Shown here: in pieces, positions 18,053 to 27,298 of the stretch
Position numbering within the stretch: the stretch's first letter is position 1
Layout: every line of letters starts with the position of its first letter
DNA from: an uncultured Oligoflexales bacterium
GTDB lineage: Bacteria; Bdellovibrionota_B; Oligoflexia; Oligoflexales; JAPPIL01
DNA: 64,000 nt
Reading direction: 5' to 3'
NCBI GenBank assembly: GCA_958296095.1
Contig: OY282434.1
Location: 1,828,001-1,892,000 of the forward strand
Position numbers and translations under genes: made by a program
Notes under the pieces: model-generated
What the model saw: the letters and a program-made list of their open reading frames with translations, nothing else
What the model was told of the DNA's origin: nothing
Database searches by the model: none

Positions 18053-18679
18053 ATGTCTGACCAACAGCCCGTAACGCTAGAAGAAGTCTGGCGACTATTC
18101 AAAGAGACTGATGCTAAATTCAAAGAGACCGACGCTAAATTCAAGGAGACTGGCAGGCTAGTCAGTGCCAATGCCAAGCATCTCGGTAGGCTCAGCAAGA
18201 AGTGGGGTGACTTGGGCGAAGCCATGACTATTGGCGAGACGCTGCCCCTCTTCAATGCGATTGCGGGCATAGAGGTGCACAGTCTCCACCCGAACGTACG
18301 ACTTGATTACGAAGGCAAGGAGTGGGAGATCGACGGCATTGCTATTGGCAAGGACACCGTAGTAGTGATTGAGGCGAAGGCCACCCTGAAGAAAGAGCAC
18401 GTCAAGACCTTCATCAGCAAAACGCTCAAGCATTTTACCAGACTAGAACCCGACCACATCGGCAAGAAAATCTACGGTGCGGTAGGTTTTCTCAGTGCCC
18501 ATAGTTCCGCTACCGAGCTTGCTCTTGCCAGCGGGTTGCTGCTGCGCTTGGCTCCTTATAACGCTCGCTTTCTAGCTCGCTGCTTGCGCTCAGACCTCTT
18601 GCTCTTGCGTTCAGGTTTGTCCCCAAGTCTCTTTGCTTGCCCACCGCCTGGTGTCAAGCTCCGCAATTTTCATCCTTAA
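18053..18679 (+). CDS. PD-(D/E)XK nuclease-like (DUF3782-type) protein with repeat-derived C-terminus
   Basis: 208 residues. The N-terminal 40 contain three 7-residue coiled-coil units (FKETDAK), a hallmark of this family. Then comes a small alpha/beta domain with EIDGIAIG and VVVIEAKATL, which fits the D...ExK metal site of PD-(D/E)XK folds. Up to about residue 167 it follows the family; from there (near 18554) the sequence is a copy of a dispersed repeat also found at 48.8-50.1 kb, so the last 40 residues are a chimeric tail replacing the normal end. A 43-base piece of this gene is duplicated at 18693-18735. Whether the truncated domain still works is unknown. Confidence 0.65.
   Translation: MSDQQPVTLEEVWRLFKETDAKFKETDAKFKETGRLVSANAKHLGRLSKKWGDLGEAMTIGETLPLFNAIAGIEVHSLHPNVRLDYEGKEWEIDGIAIGKDTVVVIEAKATLKKEHVKTFISKTLKHFTRLEPDHIGKKIYGAVGFLSAHSSATELALASGLLLRLAPYNARFLARCLRSDLLLLRSGLSPSLFACPPPGVKLRNFHP
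18310..18352 (+). repeat. 43-bp segment duplicated at 18693-18735 (source copy)
   Basis: Encodes [14 protein letters not shown] in the PD-(D/E)XK-like gene. It matches 18693-18735 at 42 of 43 positions, in the same orientation. Confidence 0.85.
18554..18643 (+). repeat. Dispersed repeat module A, copy inside coding sequence
   Basis: A stretch of about 90 bases beginning taacgctcgctttctagctc closely matches 50022-50115 and parts of 48771-48945, all in plus orientation. Here it supplies the last residues of the PD-(D/E)XK-like protein. Confidence 0.7.
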
Positions 18680-19934
18680 GGCACGTGCCCTGCGAAGGCA
18701 AGGAGGGGGAGATCGACGGCATTGCTATTGGCAAGTGTGAGCACAGCAGTGTTTGTAATTTAGCCTCAATCTCTTGCCGTTCTTGCTGTGGGTCACTGTC
18801 CAACACTATGCCACCGCCTGCGGCATATATTGCCCCCTGATCATCCTCAACTAGCGTGCGAATTAACACCGATGCATCAAGCCGCCCGCTCGCATCTATG
18901 GAGATGATATTGCCCATAAAAAAACCGCGCTCCCGTGCCTCGTAAGCGGCGATGGCGCGCATAACCTCAACCTTCGGTGCTCCGCTTATCGAAGCCGCAG
19001 GACACAAGGCCTGCAAGAATTCCCCCAGGGTTACGTCCTCACGCAAGCTGGCCGTGATTGTGCCCACGAGGTGGTGCACCGCCATAAAACTCCGCACCTG
19101 TGCGGCACAACTGACCCGCGTTGAGCCGAGCTGCGCGATACGATTGATGTCGTTGCGCGCCAAATCAATGGTGATGTGCAGTTCAGCCAGGTCTTTCGCC
19201 GAACACTGCAGTGCTTGCCGTGCCTGCTGGTCAGCTTGTGCATCGGCATGCCGTGCCGCCGTCCCCTTGATAGGGGTGCAAGTCAAGCGGGTGTGCCCCT
19301 GATGCGAACGTAGGGTGACAAACTGCTCTGGACTGAACGAGTAAAGCTTAAAATCTTTCTGCCATATTACGGCCCGACAAGGTGCATGGCTGTGTGCTAG
19401 GCGACGTAGCAAGTCATCGTCATCGCCTGGTGCAATCTGAAAAAAACGTAAAAAATTGAGCAGATAATACCTGCCGTCCCTGATGTCGGCGACAATCTGC
19501 CGCACCGTGGTCAAATAATCAGCCTCGCTGGTTAAGGCTCGCAAGTTCAGGCGGCGCGTGGGGGGTGGCACAAGTTCGGGCACGTCTGGCAGGGCCCCAC
19601 TATCCTCGCCGCTTTGCCAGACAGTGGATGTATGTAGGTCAAAAATTAACGCCGCTTCGATGCGGAAAAACCGCGACAACACGGGCGAAGGACGCGCGGC
19701 AAACTGATCATAGCTGACCAATCCAACGATGCCCTGAGTGAAGGGCAGCCCCCCTGTTTCAGGCTCAACCCGCAACAATCGCTGTTGCACCGCAGCCAAC
19801 GGCATGGTCGTAAAGCGCCGCGCAATTACAAAATAACGCCCCGCGCCGCAGGCAAAAGCACATAGAGGTTGCGAGCGCGGTTGTTGACGCAACAGCGCAA
19901 AAGGATTTACATAGCCGCGTAGCTTGGTCAACAT
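18654..19934 (-). CDS. pabB: Aminodeoxychorismate synthase component I
   Basis: 426 residues from ATG 19934. Chorismate-binding enzyme that, with a glutamine amidotransferase, makes 4-amino-4-deoxychorismate for folate. Family motifs are present in order: [36 protein letters not shown], and near the end [18 protein letters not shown] and [17 protein letters not shown]. Anthranilate synthase component I is the alternative, but the lack of trp neighbours and the short N-terminal domain favour PabB. The last 29 residues come from a duplicated piece of the neighbouring gene and are foreign. Only 33 bases separate its start from that of the divergent dehydrogenase gene, so its promoter must reach into that gene. 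An amidotransferase (pabA) is not in the window. Confidence 0.8.
   Translation of the reverse strand: MLTKLRGYVNPFALLRQQPRSQPLCAFACGAGRYFVIARRFTTMPLAAVQQRLLRVEPETGGLPFTQGIVGLVSYDQFAARPSPVLSRFFRIEAALIFDLHTSTVWQSGEDSGALPDVPELVPPPTRRLNLRALTSEADYLTTVRQIVADIRDGRYYLLNFLRFFQIAPGDDDDLLRRLAHSHAPCRAVIWQKDFKLYSFSPEQFVTLRSHQGHTRLTCTPIKGTAARHADAQADQQARQALQCSAKDLAELHITIDLARNDINRIAQLGSTRVSCAAQVRSFMAVHHLVGTITASLREDVTLGEFLQALCPAASISGAPKVEVMRAIAAYEARERGFFMGNIISIDASGRLDASVLIRTLVEDDQGAIYAAGGGIVLDSDPQQERQEIEAKLQTLLCSHLPIAMPSISPSLPSQGTCLKDENCGA
18693..18735 (+). repeat. 43-bp duplicate inside the 3' end of pabB
   Basis: Near-identical copy (one mismatch) of 18310-18352. Read on the minus strand it forms part of the last 29 residues of PabB, which do not fit that family. 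Confidence 0.85.
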
Positions 19935-19967
19935 AAGGCACAACCACTTACCACTGTGGAGAAAGAG

Positions 19968-20807
19968 ATGCGAACAGGAGTTATAGGCAGCGGGCAGATG
20001 GGTAGCGGTATCGCACAGGTCTGTGCCACGCAAGGGCTGAAGGTCTATCTGTGCGATCGTGACGCTAGCCAACTGGAAAAGGCCAAGGCAGGCATTGCTC
20101 GCTCGCTGCAAAAATTGTGCAGCAAAGGGGTCATCAATGCCGACACAGAGCAGGCGGCCCGCAACAACATCAGCTACGCCACTAATGACCAAGGGCTGAC
20201 GCAGTGCGAATTAATTATCGAGGCAGTTTCCGAAGACGAAGCCCTGAAAAAAAACATCTTCACCCGCCTCGACCAACTCGCTGAGCCTAAGACGATCCTT
20301 GCCTCCAACACCTCCTCTATCCCTATCACCCGCCTCGCGGCCTGCACGCAACGCCGTGAGCTGGTTATTGGCCTGCACTTCATGAACCCTGTGCCACTGA
20401 TGCGCTTGGTGGAAATTATCCCGACCACGGCGACCGCGGCTAGCACGATCGACAAGGTCACGACACTCGTCACCCAACTTGGCAAGGAAAGTGTTGTCAG
20501 CCAAGACTACGCGGGCTTCATCGTCAATCGCGTGCTGATGCCGATGATCAACGAAGCCTTCAACGCCTTGATGTGTGGTGTTGCCAGCGCGGAGGATATT
20601 GACAAAGGCATGCAGCTCGGGACAAACCAGCCACTCGGCCCGCTAGCCCTTGCTGATCTGATCGGGCTCGACACCTGCCACGCCATCCTGCGAACCATGC
20701 GCAACGATCTCGGCGACCAGAAATACCACCCGGCCCCGCTACTGACCAAATACGTCGAAGCAGGACATCTCGGTCGTAAGACAGGGAAAGGGGTGTTCAG
20801 CTATTGA
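19968..20807 (+). CDS. hbd: 3-hydroxybutyryl-CoA dehydrogenase
   Basis: 279 residues from ATG 19968 (GGAG six bases upstream; an in-frame GTG at 19956 is less likely). NAD(P)-dependent oxidation of 3-hydroxyacyl-CoA in fatty-acid or butanoate metabolism. The N-terminal Rossmann fold has [12 protein letters not shown]; the catalytic Ser and His lie in SNTSSIPIT and [11 protein letters not shown]; the C-terminal domain has [15 protein letters not shown] and ends in [10 protein letters not shown]. Length is standard for the stand-alone enzyme, not the fused FadB type. PaaH/FadB2 are alternative names for the same family. Confidence 0.92.
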   Translation: MRTGVIGSGQMGSGIAQVCATQGLKVYLCDRDASQLEKAKAGIARSLQKLCSKGVINADTEQAARNNISYATNDQGLTQCELIIEAVSEDEALKKNIFTRLDQLAEPKTILASNTSSIPITRLAACTQRRELVIGLHFMNPVPLMRLVEIIPTTATAASTIDKVTTLVTQLGKESVVSQDYAGFIVNRVLMPMINEAFNALMCGVASAEDIDKGMQLGTNQPLGPLALADLIGLDTCHAILRTMRNDLGDQKYHPAPLLTKYVEAGHLGRKTGKGVFSY

Positions 20808-20822
20808 ACCAAGTTGTCAGTA

Positions 20823-22466
20823 TCAAACCAACAAGCTCTTAACTTTTGCCACCAGACGGCGAGAGGAGATGGTCTCGGCATCGATGATCATCTTGCGATC
20901 GAGCATGTTTGCCAGCAAAGTTGCCTCGCGGCGATACTGCACCCGCACCAGAACGAGGGCTTCGGGCTGCAGGCGTAAAATATTTTCAACAACGGCACTG
21001 GTAGCAACCACCCCTGCGATACAAACAACGATCAGCTTGGCGCTGGTAAAGCCTACACTGTGCAGTATCTGAGCATTAGTACCATCGCCATAAACAACCG
21101 ACAGACCTGTGGCACGGGCTTTCTTGACGAGTTCGTAGTTCTGTTCGATGATGCGAAAACTCTTGCCTTCATCCTGCAACCAGCTGACAAGCTCTTGACC
21201 TGCCACCCCGTAGCCGATGATCACGGCATCACATGTCACCCGCCCTCTCTCGGCCGCTACTTTTTGTTCAAGACCTACGTGGGAGAGAATTAAGCGCGGG
21301 GCAAAACGGAAGAACATAGGGGTAATCATCATCGTGATGATGGTTATCGAAAGAAAATATTGAAAATGCGTCTGACTCAATAACTGGTTTTCAAGACCAA
21401 GCTCCGCCAACACGAATGAAAGCTCGCCGATCTGAGCGATAAACAAACCGCAGATAATAGCACTCTTGATCGGCACCCGTGCTAACCACGCTACTGCCGT
21501 GCCGATGATTACCTTGCCACCGATAGTCAGTAGTGTGAATAAAATTATCCATAAAAAATTCTTGGCAACAAAATGCAAATCGAGCAACATGCCTGTCGAG
21601 ACAAAAAATAACGCCAGAAAACTATCTCGCAATAAAATTATTTCCGAAGTTGCTTGTCGTCCAAAATGCGATTCGGAGATCACCAAGCCCGACAGAAATG
21701 CACCTAGTGCTAGCGAGAGATTGAGCTTTTCAAAAAGTAGCGCCGAACCGAGACATAGTAGTAGCACAGCAAAGAAAAATAGCTCGCGTATTTTTGTTCT
21801 TGCCACTCTTTCCAGCACAAAAGGCACAATAAATTTTGCTGCCACGTAAAGGAAAAGGCAGACACCAACAAGCAATCCACCTCCAATTAACAACTTGTTG
21901 TAAGAAAAATTAAAAGTCTGCCCGCCAAGTTTGCCCGCTGACAATAGCGCGACACCTAAGGTCATCGGGATAACAAGAATATCCTGCGACAGCAGCATAC
22001 CTGTTGCCGCGGCACCATAGCTTGAAGTTACCTCACGATTGTCGATCAATAACTTCATAACGATTGCTGATGAGCTTAACGAGATGAGACAGCCCCACAG
22101 CAAAGACTGGGGCCAGTTTAAATTTAACAACCAGTAGCAGATTGCCGCAAAAAAACCAACCGTCAATATCACCTGTCCCAAGCCAGAGGTAACGATCAGT
22201 CGCCAATTTTTTTTCAAAGTCTGAAAAGATAATTCAAGACCAATGGTAAAGAGCAGAAAAATTACTGCCAGCTCTGCGATAAGATTCGCCCCTGGCATGG
22301 TGTTAATGAAGGCAACCCCGTCGGGGCCAATAATCACCCCCGCAATAATAAAACCGACAATGCCTGGCAGTTTGAGCTTTTGACAGACCAGCGCACTGAT
22401 ACTGAGCAGGCCGATAATTACTACCGCGCTGAGAATAAGATCGGCAAGATGTAGTTCAGATGTCAT
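20823..22466 (-). CDS. Monovalent cation:proton antiporter, CPA2 (KefB/C-like)
   Basis: 547 residues. About twelve membrane helices (residues 5-390) with CPA2 features (FLLFTIGLELS; GALLSG-type region reading LGAFLSGLVISE), then a TrkA-N/RCK domain (about 400-520) with the nucleotide motif IIGYGVAGQELVSW and an acidic residue ending strand 2. Should export K+ or Na+ in exchange for H+ at the inner membrane, gated by nucleotide binding. No KefF/KefG partner is adjacent. Its first 4 bases overlap the end of the upstream TPR lipoprotein gene, so it is the last gene of a three-gene operon. Confidence 0.85.
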   Translation of the reverse strand: MTSELHLADLILSAVVIIGLLSISALVCQKLKLPGIVGFIIAGVIIGPDGVAFINTMPGANLIAELAVIFLLFTIGLELSFQTLKKNWRLIVTSGLGQVILTVGFFAAICYWLLNLNWPQSLLWGCLISLSSSAIVMKLLIDNREVTSSYGAAATGMLLSQDILVIPMTLGVALLSAGKLGGQTFNFSYNKLLIGGGLLVGVCLFLYVAAKFIVPFVLERVARTKIRELFFFAVLLLCLGSALLFEKLNLSLALGAFLSGLVISESHFGRQATSEIILLRDSFLALFFVSTGMLLDLHFVAKNFLWIILFTLLTIGGKVIIGTAVAWLARVPIKSAIICGLFIAQIGELSFVLAELGLENQLLSQTHFQYFLSITIITMMITPMFFRFAPRLILSHVGLEQKVAAERGRVTCDAVIIGYGVAGQELVSWLQDEGKSFRIIEQNYELVKKARATGLSVVYGDGTNAQILHSVGFTSAKLIVVCIAGVVATSAVVENILRLQPEALVLVRVQYRREATLLANMLDRKMIIDAETISSRRLVAKVKSLLV

Positions 22467-23332
22467 TGTGCAGCAGCACTTGAATTACGGCGGGCGACGC
22501 TCTGATCTTGAATCAACACCAATAACGAGCGGGCCTTGTTACGAATATAACCATCTTGATCTTTATCGTTGAGAATATTTTTGAGAATGTTGCGAGCCTT
22601 GACCAGGTTTCTTTTTATTTTGAAATAACTGAAGGCCAGATAATACTTGGCCAGCGTATCTTCCGTGTCATCGTTAATGTCTAACAGCAAGCCATGGGCA
22701 CGATTAAAATTACCACTGCGCAATAAACAGATGGCGAAACCAACTCGAGCAATTCCGCATTTAGGGCAGCGTTTAACAATCTGGGCAAAATACTGCATTG
22801 CCTTGCTGCAGTTGCCTTTCTTCATCATCCAGATGCCCAGGTTCAGGCCCGAGGCGATGTGGGTTTTGTTTTCGGCAAACAATGCTGCCAGTCGCAACTG
22901 CGCAGCATGCTGCTGGTAGTGATAACTGTTGGGAGCAAAAATAGCGCCCAAGGCCTTGATCATGTGAGCATCGGTGTCGTTATTGTTGATCGTCAATAAC
23001 AGATCAGCATAATAGGATGCTAGTTTATATTTTTTCTGGAGAAAAAGAGCCTTGACTAGAAGACTCAACGCCACAGGATGTGCAGGGCTAGTGCGCAAAA
23101 ATTTGCGCATGTCGTCTTCAATTTTTTTGTAGTTTTTTTGTAGGATAGCAGTATTGACAGATTTCCATAACTCACTGCTAGTATCTGGCAACAACTTGAG
23201 ATCTAGCTCTGGCAACATGTTCTTGCCCGTTCCCACATAGCGCTTGCCAACAATTACACGTGTGTCGACAATCTTATGCGCACAAGATAGCACAACACTG
23301 CTCAATACAAACAAAACTATTCTACTTAACAC
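22463..23332 (-). CDS. TPR-containing predicted lipoprotein
   Basis: 289 residues. Signal peptide with lipobox VVLSC, then several TPR-like helix pairs (from about residue 60), including ALGAIFAPNSYHYQQHA and KAMQYFAQIVKRCPKCG. Likely a periplasmic scaffold. GTG start at 23332 with AGAGGA eight bases upstream. It overlaps the upstream large TPR gene by 11 bases and the downstream antiporter gene by 4, so the three genes are translationally coupled. Partner proteins are unknown. Confidence 0.75.
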   Translation of the reverse strand: MLSRIVLFVLSSVVLSCAHKIVDTRVIVGKRYVGTGKNMLPELDLKLLPDTSSELWKSVNTAILQKNYKKIEDDMRKFLRTSPAHPVALSLLVKALFLQKKYKLASYYADLLLTINNNDTDAHMIKALGAIFAPNSYHYQQHAAQLRLAALFAENKTHIASGLNLGIWMMKKGNCSKAMQYFAQIVKRCPKCGIARVGFAICLLRSGNFNRAHGLLLDINDDTEDTLAKYYLAFSYFKIKRNLVKARNILKNILNDKDQDGYIRNKARSLLVLIQDQSVARRNSSAAAQ

Positions 23333-26216
23333 TCTTCAGATCCTCTGCAACGTTGAGCTGAATAAAATCAGGTTCGGACAGATAGCCATTGATATACGAT
23401 AAGTGCAACTCTGGTGACATAACGAGGCTTTTCGCTACCCATTCAAACGGAGCATTGCCTGCCTGTAATTCTTTCACAGAGGCGTTGCGAAAGTGTTGCT
23501 TCTCGCGTTCAAAGTGGCTGATTAATCTTTTCTTTTCTTGCGTGAACACATCGTATGCATGTCTAGTGCTAGCCGCTGAAAGCTCTGCGGTGCTGGCGGC
23601 ATCGACGAAAGTAAGGCTGCGGTCAACAAGACTTAAATAAGATGCCAAACAAAAGCGACTCGTTGCCAATTTGCACACGTCAAGGTAATTTTTCTTAACT
23701 TGTGCGAAACTGCTGTAGAGATATCTAAGAAACTCAACAGGTTTTTGCTCGTATTTTTCAATTACTCGTGGGTTAACAAAACTTTGCGTCTCCGCGATGT
23801 AAAAAGACAACTCATTACGCACTTCCTTATACTCATAGCGGCTCGCACTGAGCCTGCTTTCTAGGGCAATCAGAGCGCGACGATCTTTACGAGTATAGTG
23901 GTAGCGTGCCAGTAGTCCCGCGGCAATAGCTTTGTGGCGGGCATCACGCCGTGGCTGGGACATAATTCTCGTGGCAATGCTTAGTGCTTTAGAACTGCTG
24001 CCGTATTTTTCTTCCAACTCCATCATGGCGATTTCATTTTTTTGTTTCTCCATGCTACTAAACAGGGGAGAAACAAAAGCATACTCATATATAACCAGCA
24101 AATCTCCGTACAGACGCATCGAGTCGTAGAGTTTTATCAGTTGCAATACGACACCTCTAATAGCCCTGTCCTTCGGATTCGGATAACGTTGGTAAAACAA
24201 GCGGTATAAGACGACTGCCTTTTGTTCGTCTGCCTGCTTAGTGGCAAGATTAGCGGCAAGCAACAAGCCGCGCCGAAAATAGATGTTGTTCTGATAATTA
24301 TTAACCAACTCCATTAAATAAAACATTGCCTGAGCATACTCTCTACTCTTTAGAAAAATTTCGCCAAGACGCAGGAGGTTTTCTGGTTGGCGGCTATCTT
24401 GAGGGAAAAGTTTAAAAAATTCTATGCTTTTTGATTGCGCAGCCTTAAGGTTATTTGTTTTGAGATAGTGTTTAATCACCTTGTCAACGGTATTAACATA
24501 AATTTTATTAAGCGGCATTCGCGGGGTTGTGTGGGGCACAATAGCAAAGCGCAAGCAACGTTTGATCAGAGTTTCGGCTTTTATCCAAGCTTTGTTCTGC
24601 AGATAGTCGTCTAGGACCATGCCCAGCGCTAGCGGTGCGATTTTAGCATGGGGATGTCGCATACTGCGTGTCCACAAACCCCAAGCCTGGTCTTTCATGT
24701 TGAGATTAAGTGCTAGTAAACCACGTTGCGCAATGATGTACCAGTCCACTTTCGCCATTAGTGGTGCTTTTTTTTCGTACATTTTCAGCAAGCGCAAGCG
24801 CGCCGCTCGATGCTGCCGCGGCTGTGATTGCCAAACAAGTGTCTGCGGCCAGGCGGCTAACTGATGCTGGTATTTTATCGCATTGTCAATATACTTCTGC
24901 GTCTTGCCGCCCAGTTCCTTGAACAAGTCATAGTAAATGTTAACCGCCCCACTGGGGTTGTTGAGGCGGAGGTGAATTGTCGCCAGCCTGTCTTTGTTGC
25001 TTATCGTATAATCAGTGTTGGTCTGCAAACGTAGCATGTCTTTGATAAGTAAGAGGGTTTGTTTGAGTTGTGGCACTGGCATGCTCTGGAGGTTAGCACT
25101 CTCTTTATTGATGAGAAACTGAATGTATTTGTCTAGCAGTTTTTTGTCGGCTTCAGACTTGAGATAGTTGCTGCTCAAGTGCATAATCTTGCGATATTCT
25201 TTACTGTCACGGCTTTGTAGATAGGATTTTTTGGCAATCACCAACAGTCGTCGCACAATGTGCTGGGTCTTGCGTCCTTTGACCATCGGTAACAGACGTT
25301 TGTAAAGACTGAGTGCTGCACCAAACCGCTGCTGTGCTAAAGCAGACAGGGCTTGCCGCTCAAGCAAAGCAGGAAACGCCGCGGTGTAGGCAAAGGTCTC
25401 AATGCGCACGGGAAAACGCTGCCAATCGATGCTGGTCTCAGCTCTACTGACCACACCGATCATAAAAGCCAGCACCGTTGCCTGCGTATCACTGCTGACC
25501 TCGCTGAGCAGCGGCGTAAGTTGTTGCAAGTAATGACGATAACGAGGGCTAGCCCGCTTTTCTCGTTTGCCGTGCAAGTTAAAACCAGCCAAATAGCGGG
25601 CGGTGGCAAGATGAATGATAATCTTGCCGCGCACGTCGAACTTCGCCATCAAGCGTTGCCACGTCACCGCAGGAATGCTCTTTTTGATTTCAAGATCAAT
25701 CAAGTACGTCACCAGCCCCGCCTTCAACGTCAACGGGTTGCTGAAAGACTTGCTTGACAGTTGGCTGAATTGCTTGTGTGCTTCACGATACTTGCGTAAA
25801 TTGAAAAGACTCAACGCGACATTGTAAATTATCTTTCTGCGTTGCGTCTTGGTGATTTTCAGCAGTTTCATACCTGTCTTAACCAACTCCCGATGACAGG
25901 CCCGCTCCGCACGTGATAACGACGCGGTTTTGCGGTGACGGTAGCGGTAGTAGCAAGATTCCGATAGCATGAGAAAATATTCTTGCAGCTGTTTTATGCT
26001 GCGCAAAAGTTGTTCTTTAGCATCCTGCAACTCCTCCCTGTGCTCATTAAAATCTTCTTTTGAGTTTATCACAAAAACGCTGGGATCTTTTAGATATTCG
26101 GCCAGAAAGGGCACCTGCACTGCCTGGCCGCGCAAGGGCAGCAGTGGTTTCCACGCCGCCGCGGGTGCAGGCACACTCCACAGCAGCGACGACAATAGGA
26201 TTATACGTGCATACAT
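23322..26216 (-). CDS. Large exported TPR-repeat protein
   Basis: 964 residues. A signal peptide (hydrophobic start, cut near PAAA) is followed by a long array of helix pairs of TPR type along almost the whole length, for example around residues 140-170 and 620-680. Likely a periplasmic or outer-membrane-associated scaffold that recruits other proteins. Large TPR proteins of this kind accompany envelope machines in Myxococcota and Bdellovibrionota, but no specific homologue is recognised. First gene of an operon with a TPR lipoprotein and a cation antiporter. ATG start; the ribosome-binding site is weak. Confidence 0.75.
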   Translation of the reverse strand: MYARIILLSSLLWSVPAPAAAWKPLLPLRGQAVQVPFLAEYLKDPSVFVINSKEDFNEHREELQDAKEQLLRSIKQLQEYFLMLSESCYYRYRHRKTASLSRAERACHRELVKTGMKLLKITKTQRRKIIYNVALSLFNLRKYREAHKQFSQLSSKSFSNPLTLKAGLVTYLIDLEIKKSIPAVTWQRLMAKFDVRGKIIIHLATARYLAGFNLHGKREKRASPRYRHYLQQLTPLLSEVSSDTQATVLAFMIGVVSRAETSIDWQRFPVRIETFAYTAAFPALLERQALSALAQQRFGAALSLYKRLLPMVKGRKTQHIVRRLLVIAKKSYLQSRDSKEYRKIMHLSSNYLKSEADKKLLDKYIQFLINKESANLQSMPVPQLKQTLLLIKDMLRLQTNTDYTISNKDRLATIHLRLNNPSGAVNIYYDLFKELGGKTQKYIDNAIKYQHQLAAWPQTLVWQSQPRQHRAARLRLLKMYEKKAPLMAKVDWYIIAQRGLLALNLNMKDQAWGLWTRSMRHPHAKIAPLALGMVLDDYLQNKAWIKAETLIKRCLRFAIVPHTTPRMPLNKIYVNTVDKVIKHYLKTNNLKAAQSKSIEFFKLFPQDSRQPENLLRLGEIFLKSREYAQAMFYLMELVNNYQNNIYFRRGLLLAANLATKQADEQKAVVLYRLFYQRYPNPKDRAIRGVVLQLIKLYDSMRLYGDLLVIYEYAFVSPLFSSMEKQKNEIAMMELEEKYGSSSKALSIATRIMSQPRRDARHKAIAAGLLARYHYTRKDRRALIALESRLSASRYEYKEVRNELSFYIAETQSFVNPRVIEKYEQKPVEFLRYLYSSFAQVKKNYLDVCKLATSRFCLASYLSLVDRSLTFVDAASTAELSAASTRHAYDVFTQEKKRLISHFEREKQHFRNASVKELQAGNAPFEWVAKSLVMSPELHLSYINGYLSEPDFIQLNVAEDLKSVK

Positions 26217-26353
26217 CGGATAACAATCGCAGAAGGTCTCTCTTATTAATCATAACATGGATGCCGTCGGCTTTCACGCTCGCATGCTTGACAATCGGCG
26301 CGCTTCAGGTGAAGATGCTGGCGGCGGGGGAAATTAATTAAGGAAGTGCCAAT

Positions 26354-27289
26354 ATGTCAGTAAAATATAATGGATACGGTGTGTTATGCCTGGCGATGCT
26401 CTTGTCCAGTGTCGGTTTAACTGCTTGGGGAGAGCCGCAACTGGTCGACAAGATCGTGGCAGTCGTGGGCGATCAGCCAATTCTACACAGTGAGGCAAAA
26501 GCGAAAACCGACGGCGGTCAGTTGGTGATCGTATCTGACCACCCTGCTGCTCCTACAGCTACGCGCCTGGTGCGTGCCATCAACGACCTGATTAACATGC
26601 AGTTGATCAGGCGGGCGTTAGCTGAGCACGACTTGGACGTGAGCGATGCGGAGGTGGAGCGTGAGATAGCGGCATTTCTCAAGCAGAAGGGTTTGGCCCG
26701 TGCCGACCTCGATGTTTTTTTGCATTCGCAGGGTAAAACTTATGAACTTTATCAGCTGGATTTTAAAAATCAGCTAGTGCTGCGCAAATTTCACGGCGCG
26801 CTTATTGTGCCAACGATCAAAATCACCGCTGAGGACATCAAGACCTATTATCTCAAAAAATCTGGGCATGTTGGCGATTTGGTAACGTTTGACTTGCAGC
26901 AAATTTTTGTGGCAGGCAAAGATAAAAAGCAAATTAAAGAAGCATATCGACGGCTACAAGCGGGCGCGCCTTTTGACGTGGTCAGCGAGCTGTATCACGA
27001 CCAGCAGAGTAGTGCCGTCATGACTGGCGTGCAGCTGCAAGATCTATCCCCGACACTCCGCCGTGCCCTGCGCACCCTACCAGAGGGGCGGTTTTCCGCG
27101 CCCCTAGAGACAAAAGCTGGCCAGCACATCTTCTATGTTGTCAAACGCCGTGTCAGTAGCGATACTGCCTTTGCCGCCAACAAAGATGAACTTGAGCTAG
27201 AACTCAAGCAGCTTGAGCTCGCCAGCCAGACACGTAAATGGCTACAGAAACAGCGGGGCGAGACCAACATCAAGCTACTGTATCCGTGA
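26354..27289 (+). CDS. SurA-like periplasmic chaperone / peptidyl-prolyl isomerase
   Basis: 311 residues with a signal peptide (cut near AWGE). The N-terminal SurA-type domain begins with VDKIVAVVGDQPILHSEA, followed by long helices, then one parvulin domain (about 160-275) ending with the conserved G...IFYVVKRR strand. SurA of E. coli has two parvulin domains; this one has a single, so it is a shortened SurA/PrsA-like member that should help fold outer-membrane proteins. ATG start with AAGGAAG upstream. Divergent from the TPR operon; a weak TTGACA-N17-GAAGAT pair (26288-26316) may be its promoter. Confidence 0.82.
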   Translation: MSVKYNGYGVLCLAMLLSSVGLTAWGEPQLVDKIVAVVGDQPILHSEAKAKTDGGQLVIVSDHPAAPTATRLVRAINDLINMQLIRRALAEHDLDVSDAEVEREIAAFLKQKGLARADLDVFLHSQGKTYELYQLDFKNQLVLRKFHGALIVPTIKITAEDIKTYYLKKSGHVGDLVTFDLQQIFVAGKDKKQIKEAYRRLQAGAPFDVVSELYHDQQSSAVMTGVQLQDLSPTLRRALRTLPEGRFSAPLETKAGQHIFYVVKRRVSSDTAFAANKDELELELKQLELASQTRKWLQKQRGETNIKLLYP

Positions 27290-27298
27290 CACAGGACG

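Noticed and set aside
19935..20192. N-terminal extension of pabB to 20192
   Set aside because: It lies entirely antisense to the dehydrogenase gene and does not resemble the PabB N-terminus; ATG 19934 fits the family.
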